Shown piece by piece: positions 55,133 through 63,074 of a DNA stretch of 64,000 nucleotides. The stretch is from assembly GCF_000316645.1 (NCBI RefSeq), contig NC_019684.1, positions 2,509,501 through 2,573,500 on the forward strand, in the 5' to 3' direction. Below the pieces are notes generated by a model. The model was not told where the DNA came from and did not search any database. It was given only the letters and a program-made list of their open reading frames with translations. Position numbers and translations under genes: made by a program. This stretch comes from Nostoc sp. PCC 7524. Lineage in GTDB: Bacteria; Cyanobacteriota; Cyanobacteriia; Cyanobacteriales; Nostocaceae. Position 1 is the first letter of the stretch. Each line of letters begins with the position of its first letter.

Positions 55133-55777
55133 ATGAACACACCACAAGACGCTCGAAAATACGCACCAGCAACACAGCGCAACCGCGAACCTATTCTGGA
55201 AGTGCTGTTACAAGTATTACCTGAGAATGGTACTATCCTAGAAGTGGCAAGTGGTACTGGCGAACACGCCGTCTTTTTTGCTCCTCGCCTCAGTCCACGT
55301 CAATGGCTACCTACCGATCCTAATCCAGAATTACGTGCCAGTATTGCCGCTTGGGCAGAAGAATTTCCCTGTGATCATCTTTATCCACCCTTAGAACTTG
55401 ATGCTAGTCAGCCAGTTTGGCCATTGGAGGAAGATACAGGTTGCAATCACTCTCCCATTGTTGCGATCGTCAATATTAATATGATTCACATTTCGCCTTG
55501 GTCAGCCTGTTTAGGACTGATGGCTGGTGCTGGTCGAATTCTACCCCCAGGTGGCATTCTCTATCTATATGGCCCCTTCAAACAAGGTGGAGAACATACC
55601 GCACCCAGCAATGCAGCTTTTGATGAGTCCTTACGCGCTCAAAATCCACAGTGGGGTGTACGCAATTTAGAGGATGTTGTCGCAGCAGCCAGCCAACAAA
55701 ATCTCAGTTTGCAAACAACTTACCAAATGCCCGCCAATAATCTTTCGGTAGTTTTTAAGCGTTCTGGTAATACTTGA
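55133..55777 (+). CDS. DUF938 SAM-dependent methyltransferase-like protein
   Basis: A 214-residue protein from the ATG at 55133 (a TTG one codon upstream is in frame). Motif I of class I methyltransferases is visible in GTILEVASGTGEHAVFFA; LPTDPNPELRASIAAWAEE is motif II; INMIHISPWSACLGLMAGAG and ILPPGGILYLYGPFKQGGEH follow. This matches DUF938 (UPF0585). It should bind S-adenosylmethionine; the methyl acceptor is unknown. It ends 9 bases before the minus-strand tRNA gene. Confidence 0.9.
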   Translation: MNTPQDARKYAPATQRNREPILEVLLQVLPENGTILEVASGTGEHAVFFAPRLSPRQWLPTDPNPELRASIAAWAEEFPCDHLYPPLELDASQPVWPLEEDTGCNHSPIVAIVNINMIHISPWSACLGLMAGAGRILPPGGILYLYGPFKQGGEHTAPSNAAFDESLRAQNPQWGVRNLEDVVAAASQQNLSLQTTYQMPANNLSVVFKRSGNT

Positions 55778-55786
55778 TATCTGTTA

Positions 55787-55859
55787 TGGAGGTTAGCGGA
55801 CTCGAACCGCTGACATCCTGCTTGCAAAGCAGGCGCTCTACCAACTGAGCTAAACCCCC
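55787..55859 (-). tRNA. tRNA-Ala (UGC anticodon)
   Basis: Reading the minus strand, 73 bases fold as a cloverleaf: acceptor GGGGGTT/AACCTCC with one G-U pair and discriminator A, D arm GCTC..GAGC, anticodon stem CCTGC/GCAGG with loop TTTGCAA, and a T arm with GGTTCGAGTCC. The anticodon TGC reads alanine codons. CCA is not encoded. The trhO gene lies next to it in divergent orientation. Confidence 0.97.
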
Positions 55860-55931
55860 GTAAAATTAAAAAGTCTACTATTTTAGTTGACTTTGATAAG
55901 TATACCTGAAAGTTGTTATTTTGTTAAAGGG

Positions 55932-56849
55932 ATGAACCAAGAAAATACTCAAATTGTTGCCACATTTTATAAATTTGTCAGCTTACCGGATTTTGCTCTG
56001 ATGCAAGACCTCTTGTTGTCTTATTGTTCGGCACAAGGCATTAAGGGAACAATTCTTTTAGCCAAAGAAGGCATCAACGGTACGATCGCAGGTTCGCGTC
56101 AGGCGATTGACTTAGTTCTGGCTTATCTGCGTTCTGACCAACGTTTCACAGACTTAGAGCATAAGGAATCTACGGCGGAAACACCACCATTTGAGCGCAT
56201 GAAGGTACGCTTGAAAAAAGAAATTGTTACCTTGGGTTTGCCGGAAGTTGACCCAAATGAACAAGTTGGTAAGTATGTCACTCCTCAAGAATGGAATGAT
56301 TTAATTTCTGACCCAGAAGTTACCGTCATTGATACCCGCAATGATTATGAGGTATACATAGGTACTTTCCAAGGAGCGGAAAATCCGCAAACTAATTCCT
56401 TTAGTGAATTCCCAGAATACGTGCGTCAAAACCTTGACCCTAACAAACACAGAAAGGTAGCCATGTTTTGTACTGGGGGTATTCGCTGCGAAAAAGCCTC
56501 TGCTTTTATGCTGGCGCAAGGTTTTAAGGAAGTATATCACCTCAAGGGCGGCATTCTCAAATACTTAGAAGAAGTCCCGGCAGAAAACAGCCTATGGCAA
56601 GGCGAATGTTTTGTCTTTGATGAACGGGTAACTGTGGTTCATGGTTTAGAAACTGGTCATCATCAGTTATGTTTCTGTTGTGGACACCCACTTACTGAAG
56701 AAGATAAAGCATCACCCAAGTATGAGGAAGGTATTGCCTGCCCTCACTGTTTTGATAGTCTCACCGCAGAGAAAAGGTTACGTCAGCAGGAAAAATGGCG
56801 ACAGTATCAATTAAAAATGCAACGGGAAACGAGAAAGGTGCGGGAGTAG
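55932..56849 (+). CDS. trhO: tRNA uridine-34 hydroxylase (rhodanese-like, TrhO/YceA)
   Basis: A 305-residue protein started at the ATG at 55932, with AAAGGG just before it; the upstream frame from 55887 is not needed. The N-terminal acylphosphatase-like domain reads [20 protein letters not shown] and [14 protein letters not shown]. The rhodanese domain carries [15 protein letters not shown] and the active loop [17 protein letters not shown] with the catalytic Cys. A C-terminal zinc-finger-like part (CFCCGHPL ... ACPHCFD) follows. TrhO makes 5-hydroxyuridine at the wobble position of tRNAs such as tRNA-Ala(UGC), whose gene is 73 bases upstream on the other strand. Confidence 0.95.
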   Translation: MNQENTQIVATFYKFVSLPDFALMQDLLLSYCSAQGIKGTILLAKEGINGTIAGSRQAIDLVLAYLRSDQRFTDLEHKESTAETPPFERMKVRLKKEIVTLGLPEVDPNEQVGKYVTPQEWNDLISDPEVTVIDTRNDYEVYIGTFQGAENPQTNSFSEFPEYVRQNLDPNKHRKVAMFCTGGIRCEKASAFMLAQGFKEVYHLKGGILKYLEEVPAENSLWQGECFVFDERVTVVHGLETGHHQLCFCCGHPLTEEDKASPKYEEGIACPHCFDSLTAEKRLRQQEKWRQYQLKMQRETRKVRE

Positions 56850-56856
56850 GGAGAGT

Positions 56857-57519
56857 TCAATTTTTCAAGGCTAAGGTTAATCCATCTCCAATGGGGACGA
56901 GACTGAGGGTAACTCGTTGGTCTTGCAGGAGTTTTTCATTGAAGGCGCGAATTTTTGTAGTGCGGTTATCCTGCACTTGGGGGTCAGCTACTCTTCCTGA
57001 CCAGAGAACATTATCAATAGCAATCAGTCCCCCCGGACGCACTAATTGCAGCGATCGCTCATAATAATGATCGTAGTTGCTCTTGTCGGCATCGATGAAG
57101 GCAAAGTCAAAAGTTGCTGCTTCGCCTGCTGCTAGTAATCTATCTAAAGTCTCCAATGCTGGAGCCATGTGCAGTTCAATTTTATCAGCTACCCCTGCTT
57201 GTTGCCAATAACGACGGGCGATCGCTGTAAATTCTTCACTATGATCACAGGCTACTATCTTGCCTTCCGGGGGTAAAGCTAAGGCCACAACTAAGGAACT
57301 ATAACCTGTAAATACCCCTACTTCTAAGGTTTTCTTCGCACCTAGCAATTTCACCAGCAACGCCATAAATTGCCCCTGTTCTGGTGCAATTTGCATCCTA
57401 CCCATCGGATGCTGGGCTGTTTCTTGCCGTAATTGGGCTAATATTTCTGGTTCTCGCAAAGAAACCGATAGTAAATATTCATAAAGGTTTGTGTCTAGTC
57501 CGAGTGTTCGAGTTGACAT
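56857..57519 (-). CDS. Class I SAM-dependent O-methyltransferase (caffeoyl-CoA type)
   Basis: A 220-residue enzyme of the O-methyltransferase family 3. It shows MQIAPEQGQFMALLVKLLGA, KTLEVGVFTGYSSLVVALAL (SAM motif I), KIVACDHSEEF, FDFAFIDADKSNYDHYYE with the metal-binding Asp residues, and GGLIAIDNVLWSGRVAD. Family members are Mg-dependent and methylate catechol-type hydroxyls; the natural substrate in cyanobacteria is not defined by the sequence. It is convergent with trhO (7 bases between stops) and divergent from a CoA-binding protein gene. Confidence 0.93.
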   Translation of the reverse strand: MSTRTLGLDTNLYEYLLSVSLREPEILAQLRQETAQHPMGRMQIAPEQGQFMALLVKLLGAKKTLEVGVFTGYSSLVVALALPPEGKIVACDHSEEFTAIARRYWQQAGVADKIELHMAPALETLDRLLAAGEAATFDFAFIDADKSNYDHYYERSLQLVRPGGLIAIDNVLWSGRVADPQVQDNRTTKIRAFNEKLLQDQRVTLSLVPIGDGLTLALKN

Positions 57520-57560
57520 TAATATTAAATTGCGTAATCAAAATTACAATTATACAGAAA

Positions 57561-57995
57561 ATGCCCAACTTGCAAGAGAGTAAAGATAATTCTGTGATGC
57601 GTGAGGTGTTATCTCAAGCCAAAACGATTGCTGTTGTTGGTCATTCTGATAAACCTCAGCGTACCAGCTATCAAATTGCTCACTTCTTACGGAGTGTTGG
57701 CTACATTGTTTATCCCGTCAACCCATTACTCACAAAAATAGACGGTCAGCCCTGTTATTCTTCTCTACAAGAGATACCACAACCGATAGATATTGTTAAC
57801 ATCTTTCGTCGTTCTGAGTACCTACCAGAAATTGTCGAGGCAGCAATTGCCATCAATGCGAAAACTGTCTGGGCGCAGTTGGGTATTTCCCATCAACAAG
57901 CAGCACAAAAAGCTAGAGATGCCGGATTTAAGGTAGTAATGAATACCTGTATTAAAGTTGAATATTTGCGTTTATATCACGAATTAAATATATAG
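57561..57995 (+). CDS. CoA-binding domain protein
   Basis: A 144-residue protein started at the ATG at 57561 (MPNLQESKDNSVMREVLSQA); the longer upstream frame runs into the divergent gene and is rejected. The Rossmann-like CoA-binding fold shows in TIAVVGHSDKPQRTSYQIAH, YIVYPVNPLLTKIDGQPCY, IDIVNIFRRSEYLPEIVEAA and KTVWAQLGISHQQAAQKA. Asn and Cys in VVMNTCIKVEY close the domain. It is like YccU proteins, which bind CoA or a derivative, with no proven reaction. It is divergent from the O-methyltransferase gene by 41 bases. Confidence 0.93.
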   Translation: MPNLQESKDNSVMREVLSQAKTIAVVGHSDKPQRTSYQIAHFLRSVGYIVYPVNPLLTKIDGQPCYSSLQEIPQPIDIVNIFRRSEYLPEIVEAAIAINAKTVWAQLGISHQQAAQKARDAGFKVVMNTCIKVEYLRLYHELNI

Positions 57996-58260
57996 AAAAT
58001 AACATACTTATAAAAGACTCACAAAACGACTGTAAAAAGTTGTGATTTTTATTCCCTAATAATCTGCCTTTTGATTGAAATAATTTATATTTTCTTTCCA
58101 CCTGTGGATCGATAAATACCTGGAAATTCCTCGGTAATTTTAAAGCAGATGAACGGACATAATCCTTCATCTCAAAGCAAGAGAGTTGTGTACTTGTTTT
58201 CCGTGTTCAGATTAGTGCATATAAACCATAGTGTGTGTTGGATGTGAGGAGATTTGATAA

Positions 58261-58282
58261 ATGTTAGTCATATGACTAACAT
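58261..58282. promoter_or_regulatory. 22-bp perfect palindrome, operator-like
   Basis: Two halves of ATGTTAGTCAT and its complement with no spacer. It is 341 bases upstream of the SDR gene. A dimeric regulator could bind it, but no TetR- or LacI-type gene is adjacent. Confidence 0.4.
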
Positions 58283-58326
58283 CCGGGGTAAAACAGCCTG
58301 ATCTTGCATTTGCAAGTGGGAGCAAG

Positions 58327-58374
58327 AGAAATATTAAGCCTTGGGTTGAATTTTCGATCCAAGGTTTAATTTCT
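58327..58374 (+). other. Long hairpin, possible 5' leader structure or small RNA
   Basis: AGAAATATTAAGCCTTGG pairs with CCAAGGTTTAATTTCT with one bulge and one mismatch, around a 14-base loop. Outside it GTGGGAG (58316) can pair with CACTCCCA (58394), closing a larger structure. Its strand and role are unknown. Confidence 0.4.
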
Positions 58375-58523
58375 GTGCAAGTAAAATTCTCAAGTTCACT
58401 CCCAAAGTTATCGTAAATTTAAGGGTTTAAGACCCCTACGTCTACACGTAGTATCAGTTGAGTTGAGGTTTAAATACCCGACTCCAACTGTGTTTAATTT
58501 TGAAGTAATGGGTATTACTCACT

Positions 58524-58551
58524 ACTCATTACTCATTACTCATTACTCATT
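58524..58551. repeat. ACTCATT heptamer array
   Basis: Four exact ACTCATT units preceded by GGTATTACTCACT, nearly the same as the array near 41600, so the two are copies of one dispersed unit. Confidence 0.8.
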
Positions 58552-58622
58552 TAATGCTGTTTTACTAGCGATTTTATAGTTGGTTAATTGCAAAATATTT
58601 TTGATGTGTTAGAGGTAATCAG

Positions 58623-59480
58623 ATGCCAGAACAACAAACATTACAACCACCACAAGAACAGGAATTACCAGGTGTTGAATCAAAAATGCAGCCAAGACCC
58701 AAGGCAGAAGATGCTCAATATCGGGGTAGTGGTAAATTACAAGATAAAGTCGCCTTAATCACGGGTGGAGATAGTGGTATTGGTCGGGCTGTAGCGATCG
58801 CTTTTGCCAAAGAAGGCGCAGATGTGGCATTTGTCTATCTCAAAGAACACAGTGATGCGGAAGAAACCAAAAATCGGGTAGAAGAACATGGACGGCGGGC
58901 ATTATCTATAGCAGGTGATATTACTGATGAAGGTTTTTGTCAGCGTGTTGTCCAACAAACAGTAGATGAGTTTGGTAAACTCGATATTCTTATTAATAAT
59001 GCTGCTGAACAACATCCCCAAAATAGCATTGAAGATATTACATCAGAACAATTAGAGCGCACATTTCGCACTAATATTTTTTCCATGTTTTATTTGACCA
59101 AAGCAGCAATCAAACACCTGCAAAAAGGTAGTGCAATCATCAATACTACATCAGTTACAGCTTATAAAGGTAATCAACAATTGCTAGATTACTCATCTAC
59201 AAAAGGTGCAATTGTTGCCTTTACCCGTTCCTTATCACAAAATTTAATTAGCAAGGGCATTAGGGTCAATGCAGTCGCACCCGGCCCAATTTGGACACCT
59301 TTAATTCCGGCTACTTTCCCAGCCGATAAAGTTGCCAATTTTGGCAAACAAGTACCAATGGGTAGAGCAGGACAACCAGAAGAGGTTGCACCCAGCTATG
59401 TTTTTTTAGCTGCCGATGATTCTTCTTATATGTCTGGGCAAGTATTACATCCCAATGGTGGTGAAATTGTCAACGGCTAA
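58623..59480 (+). CDS. Short-chain dehydrogenase/reductase, stress-type (YdaD/YhdG-like)
   Basis: A 285-residue SDR oxidoreductase with a 40-residue N-terminal polar extension (PEQQTLQPPQEQELPGVESK). The NAD(P) site is VALITGGDSGIGRAVAIAFA, then DILINNAAEQHPQ, the catalytic SVTAYKGNQQLLDYSSTKGA with Ser-Tyr-Lys, and VNAVAPGPIWTPLIPATFP. The long N terminus and the PRPKAEDAQYRGSGKL block mark the general-stress-protein branch. The physiological substrate is unknown. A hairpin with a T run follows the stop. Confidence 0.93.
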   Translation: MPEQQTLQPPQEQELPGVESKMQPRPKAEDAQYRGSGKLQDKVALITGGDSGIGRAVAIAFAKEGADVAFVYLKEHSDAEETKNRVEEHGRRALSIAGDITDEGFCQRVVQQTVDEFGKLDILINNAAEQHPQNSIEDITSEQLERTFRTNIFSMFYLTKAAIKHLQKGSAIINTTSVTAYKGNQQLLDYSSTKGAIVAFTRSLSQNLISKGIRVNAVAPGPIWTPLIPATFPADKVANFGKQVPMGRAGQPEEVAPSYVFLAADDSSYMSGQVLHPNGGEIVNG

Positions 59481-59500
59481 ATGGCCAAAATTCTCAACCT

Positions 59501-59566
59501 AGAATTCAGAAGTCAGAATAAAACCTACCTGATTCATTCTGAGTTCTGAATTCTGAGAGTTTTTGC
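59501..59566 (+). terminator. Rho-independent-type hairpin after the SDR gene
   Basis: AGAATTCAGAAGTCAGAAT (59501-59519) pairs with 59536-59554 with one mismatch; a TTTTT run follows at about 59561. It starts 20 bases after the stop codon. Confidence 0.6.
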
Positions 59567-59659
59567 CTAATTTTGTCTGTCAACAGAGGGATGATTGAGG
59601 ACAAAACAGTTGCTAATCTAGCTAGGGAAAAACATCTAAAAAGTTAGCAACTAAAGTTT

Positions 59660-59917
59660 ATGGCATCTCCAAAACCATTGCATGGCACAGATTTAGTAGA
59701 TTGTGCGAGGGCAAATGCCAAACAGGGAATTGAAACTGCTGCTTATCAATGTGGCTATGGTGAGGATATCAATACATTTGCACGAGAACTAAAGCAAGCT
59801 TGTCAGCAAATGAACTTACAAGTGAAGGAACTCAACCAACTAATTACTGACCAGGATATGATCCTGAACTTAGGTACGGGAGAGATCATTGCCCCAGAGA
59901 CATCTTCAGAGCTTTAA
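59660..59917 (+). CDS. Small hypothetical protein
   Basis: An 85-residue soluble protein. N-terminal LHGTDLVDCARANAKQGIET then AAYQCGYGEDINTFARELKQ, followed by a helical part (ACQQMNLQVKELNQLITDQD) and an acidic tail. Two cysteines and a conserved-looking YQCGYGED. I do not recognise a named family. It overlaps the 3' end of mgtE by 12 bases in convergent orientation. Confidence 0.6.
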   Translation: MASPKPLHGTDLVDCARANAKQGIETAAYQCGYGEDINTFARELKQACQQMNLQVKELNQLITDQDMILNLGTGEIIAPETSSEL

Positions 59918-61306
59918 AATTATCCGTGCCAAATTGAAGTAAATTAAAACGCCCAAAACATCAACGGCTGTCGTGATAAATGGCGCAGACATCAAAGCCG
60001 GATCTAAACGCAGGAATCGAAATAAAAATGGTAGTGCTGAACCGGAAACAGAAGCTAAAATAGAAATAGCTACTAAACTGCTACCGACAGCGATCGCTAC
60101 TTCCAATCTGCCCTGCAAGAAGAAAGCCCAGACTGTAGCGATAGAGCCTAACATACCTCCTAACAATGCACCAGCGATCGCTTCTCGGCCGATCACCTGC
60201 ACAGGCCCTAGTGATCTAATTTCTTCAGTATTCATCCCCCGAATTACCACCGTGGAAGACTGAGCGCCCACATTACCACCAGTGCCGGTGAGCAAGGGGA
60301 TAAATGCAGTTAGTGTCACCACTTTGGTCAAAATATCTTCTTGAGATTTAATAATGGTACCTGTGACAGTATTAGTAATCAGTAAGACGAATAACCACAA
60401 TACCCGCTTACGGGCAACTTGCAATAAATCCATCTGAAAATAGTTATCACCACCAGACTGTACACCACCACCCACGGCGTAGATATCCTCGGTAGTTTCT
60501 TGTTGCAAAATATCAATGACATCATCGACGGTGACAATGCCCACTAATCGTTCTTCTCTATCCACAACTGGGACAGCCAAAAAATCATACCGTTGAATCA
60601 ATCTAGCAACTTCTTCTTGGTCTGTATCGGTGTGAACAAAAATCACATCACGGGTCATGATCTCACCAATAGATTGCTCAGGCTGAGATGTCACCAACTC
60701 TCGCAGCGACACGATTCCCGTTAAACACCTAGCTGCATCAGTCACGTAAAGATAGTAAATCATCTCACTGGCATTAGCTAGGCTGCGAATCCTTTCTAGG
60801 GCTTGCGTTACTGTAAAGTTTTCTTTCAGGGCTATCAATTCCAGGGTCATGATCCGCCCAGCCGTACCGGCTTCATACCCCAAGAGTAAAGCTGTAGCTT
60901 GGCGTTCTGTTGGACTCAGTTGTTCTAACAGGCGATTGACAATTTTTGCAGGTAATTCATCAAATAATCTAGCTCGGTCATCAGAAGACATTTGATCCAC
61001 AATATCCCGAACTTCCTGACTTTTTAATTCCTCAATTAGCCGTTCCTGAACGCTGTAGTCGAGATATTCATAAACTTCAATCGCCTCGCTTTTGGAGAGT
61101 AAGCGAAACGCTAAAGCGTGCATTGCTTCTGGTAAACCTTCAATCGCCTCGGCAATATCCGCAGGCTGCACAGGTACGAGAATAGCTTTGGCTCCCTGCA
61201 AGTCTCCAGCTTCTAATAGCATTCGTAGCTGAGTCCGCACTAAATCTCGCAATTCCCTACGTGACACATCCTGAAGGGCAGAGTTTAAATTGTTCGTCTC
61301 CGTCAC
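59906..61306 (-). CDS. mgtE: Magnesium transporter MgtE
   Basis: A 466-residue Mg2+ channel/transporter, complete. The cytoplasmic N domain (about 30-140; VQPADIAEAIEGLPEAMHAL) is followed by two CBS domains (IMTLELIALKENFTVTQALE; IMTRDVIFVHTDTDQEEVAR) that sense magnesium, then a plug helix and five membrane helices from about 300: VLWLFVLLITNTVTGTII, PLLTGTGGNVGAQSSTVVIR (the conserved PLIAGMGGN-type pore stretch), and AFFLQGRLEVAIAVGSSLV. No M-box riboswitch is evident upstream. Confidence 0.96.
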   Translation of the reverse strand: MTETNNLNSALQDVSRRELRDLVRTQLRMLLEAGDLQGAKAILVPVQPADIAEAIEGLPEAMHALAFRLLSKSEAIEVYEYLDYSVQERLIEELKSQEVRDIVDQMSSDDRARLFDELPAKIVNRLLEQLSPTERQATALLLGYEAGTAGRIMTLELIALKENFTVTQALERIRSLANASEMIYYLYVTDAARCLTGIVSLRELVTSQPEQSIGEIMTRDVIFVHTDTDQEEVARLIQRYDFLAVPVVDREERLVGIVTVDDVIDILQQETTEDIYAVGGGVQSGGDNYFQMDLLQVARKRVLWLFVLLITNTVTGTIIKSQEDILTKVVTLTAFIPLLTGTGGNVGAQSSTVVIRGMNTEEIRSLGPVQVIGREAIAGALLGGMLGSIATVWAFFLQGRLEVAIAVGSSLVAISILASVSGSALPFLFRFLRLDPALMSAPFITTAVDVLGVLIYFNLARIILKL

Positions 61307-62335
61307 TTTTCACTTTCCTCGACCAGTGTGAACAAGGTTGCTGCCCCTAGTCTAAGGGATAGTGGGAGATGTGAGGTTAAACTTGTGGTAATTTTTTCTA
61401 CTTTGGGCATGGTGTCGGGTAAGATGGCTCGGATCTCATGTTCCATACCTCACCCTGAATAGTAGTCATGAACTGCATACACAAATCAGTAAAGGCGTTA
61501 ATACAGCAGGGAACAGGGTTGGGGAACAGCCTTGAAAGCCTCTTAGTATCTGGTTTTATTCTTCAATTTTGTACCTCATTTACCTGAAATCTGCTGTATG
61601 TGTCACCATTGGAGGCTTGCCGAAGAATATCTGTAGTTAGAGTTAAAGTCATCACTAATATTTTTGATCTATTACCCTGGATGGATGTGGAATAATCAAT
61701 GAAAAATCTACTGTATGTAGAGTAAAAATTACAGCTTTCAATAATGCCAGTCGATAGGTTGATTTTTTATTTTTCCAATTAATCTCAAAAAATAAATTAA
61801 TCATTTATAAAAATCCGAGTACAAAAATTTACCTGTTGTCATCATGAATCATTCATCATAAGCAAGATACATTGACTTCTTTCAGAGGTGGGGTATCTTT
61901 TTGCTATCAATGGGTAATACGGGTAGTGAATTCCGTAAAATTTGTCATATGAAAAACAGGAATATAGAAGCAAATATACGGCTATGGTATAGTGTATAAT
62001 AGTATATAGTAGTAAAATGTGATGAGTACCGTTAATTACTTCCACTACTGCTAAAACACTATATAAAATCTAGATTTAAGCATCTAAGCAGTCAGTGCGC
62101 TAATCCTCTGTTAATGATGAGATTTTAACCGTACCAGTAAATCTACAAGTAGTCTCTGTAGCTAATGCTGGTTGTCAATTAATAATCTCTTGTGTAAATA
62201 AAAATCATGCTTTTGACTCTTGCAGCCTAGATAAAGACTCAGTATATACTACAGTTTCTATTTCTCATAGACTCAAATGTTCATAGGTCCAGATTGTAGA
62301 TTTGATGCGGTTAATTTTTAGAAATCAACACCTAA
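61307..62335. other. Long intergenic region, nothing recognised
   Basis: About 1030 AT-rich bases between the divergent mgtE and a plus-strand gene. A short ORF on the minus strand at 61842-62045 is AT-driven and not called. A plus frame open from about 62104 to 62286 has no start codon. Near 61986 there is a TATAGT-rich simple stretch. No tRNA, repeat array or riboswitch was found. Confidence 0.5.
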
Positions 62336-62959
62336 ATGAAACAATCGTTAAATATAAATGTCATGGATAATGCCAATCATAAATCAATTCCTTTGTCACC
62401 AAAATTAACAGAAGAAATCATGGAAGAACAGCGTATCCATGATGTATTACTTTTGTTAGAAAATTTAACTTATCGAGAAGAAACAACAGTGAAGTTGATC
62501 ATAGATTGTTTATATGATATAGGAGCTACTAACTTAATCAATCAAAAACTTCATTCATACTCAATAAATGGTATAGTTAAGAAAATTGCCAGATTTTCTA
62601 AACCTGTATGCCGAATGATGGCTTGGCGATGGTTTAAGAAAAACTGCCCACAACTGATTACTAATTGGCTGCATGAGCAAGTGAGTTTTAAAACAGCAAT
62701 AACAGCACAGCCAGAAATAGTTGTTGAACAGGTAGCATTGCAGAAAGATTTACCGATAATATTGGCAGATAAAAACAGAGAAGTTAGATATCTTCGTTCT
62801 CAAGTCAAATTCTTAATTGCGGTTTTTATACTGGCAGTCACTTCATTTGGTGGGAGTTTTTTGTGGCTCAATCATAAATTAGAGCAAGCAAATATACAAA
62901 CACTAGAACAACTACAAACTCAACTTAAACTTAGAGAAGCAAGTATAAATAAGCCTTAG
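62336..62959 (+). CDS. Hypothetical protein with C-terminal membrane anchor
   Basis: A 207-residue protein. A soluble helical N-terminal part (LTEEIMEEQRIHDVLLLLEN, CLYDIGATNLINQKLHSYSI) includes KKIARFSKPVCRMMAWRWFK. A single membrane helix is near residues 163-183 (FLIAVFILAVTSFGGSFLWL), followed by a helical tail that could be coiled coil (QANIQTLEQLQTQLKLREAS). An internal Met at 62363 is a possible start. Family not recognised; the build suggests a membrane-tethered adaptor. Confidence 0.65.
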   Translation: MKQSLNINVMDNANHKSIPLSPKLTEEIMEEQRIHDVLLLLENLTYREETTVKLIIDCLYDIGATNLINQKLHSYSINGIVKKIARFSKPVCRMMAWRWFKKNCPQLITNWLHEQVSFKTAITAQPEIVVEQVALQKDLPIILADKNREVRYLRSQVKFLIAVFILAVTSFGGSFLWLNHKLEQANIQTLEQLQTQLKLREASINKP

Positions 62960-63001
62960 TAATACCAACTAGGAATTACCAAATCAAAACATATCCAATA
63001 T

Positions 63002-63066
63002 GTAGGGTGTTTCAGTTAGAGAAATCCTTGTCATTCCGAGAAATTATTCGTACTGACGCACCCTAC
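63002..63066. repeat. 65-bp dispersed inverted-repeat element, copy C
   Basis: Left arm GTAGGGTGTTTCAGT (diverged at two bases), right arm ACTGACGCACCCTAC followed by TAAC. It lies between the stops of the membrane-anchored protein gene and the convergent oxidoreductase gene, eight bases from the latter stop. Confidence 0.8.
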
Positions 63067-63074
63067 TAACTAAA

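Larger units (their letters stand above)
57996..58622. other. Intergenic region with palindrome, hairpin and heptamer array
   Basis: 627 bases upstream of the SDR gene. It contains a 22-bp perfect palindrome (58261-58282), a strong hairpin (58327-58374) and a four-unit ACTCATT array (58524-58551), each listed separately. The minus-strand frame at 57952-58170 is not credible. Confidence 0.6.

Noticed and set aside
57952..58170. Minus frame of 72 codons after the CoA-binding gene
   Set aside because: It overlaps the end of a firm gene and shows no family pattern or ribosome site.
61842..62045. Minus frame of 67 codons in the long gap after mgtE
   Set aside because: Tyr/Ile-rich low-complexity peptide from AT-rich DNA.
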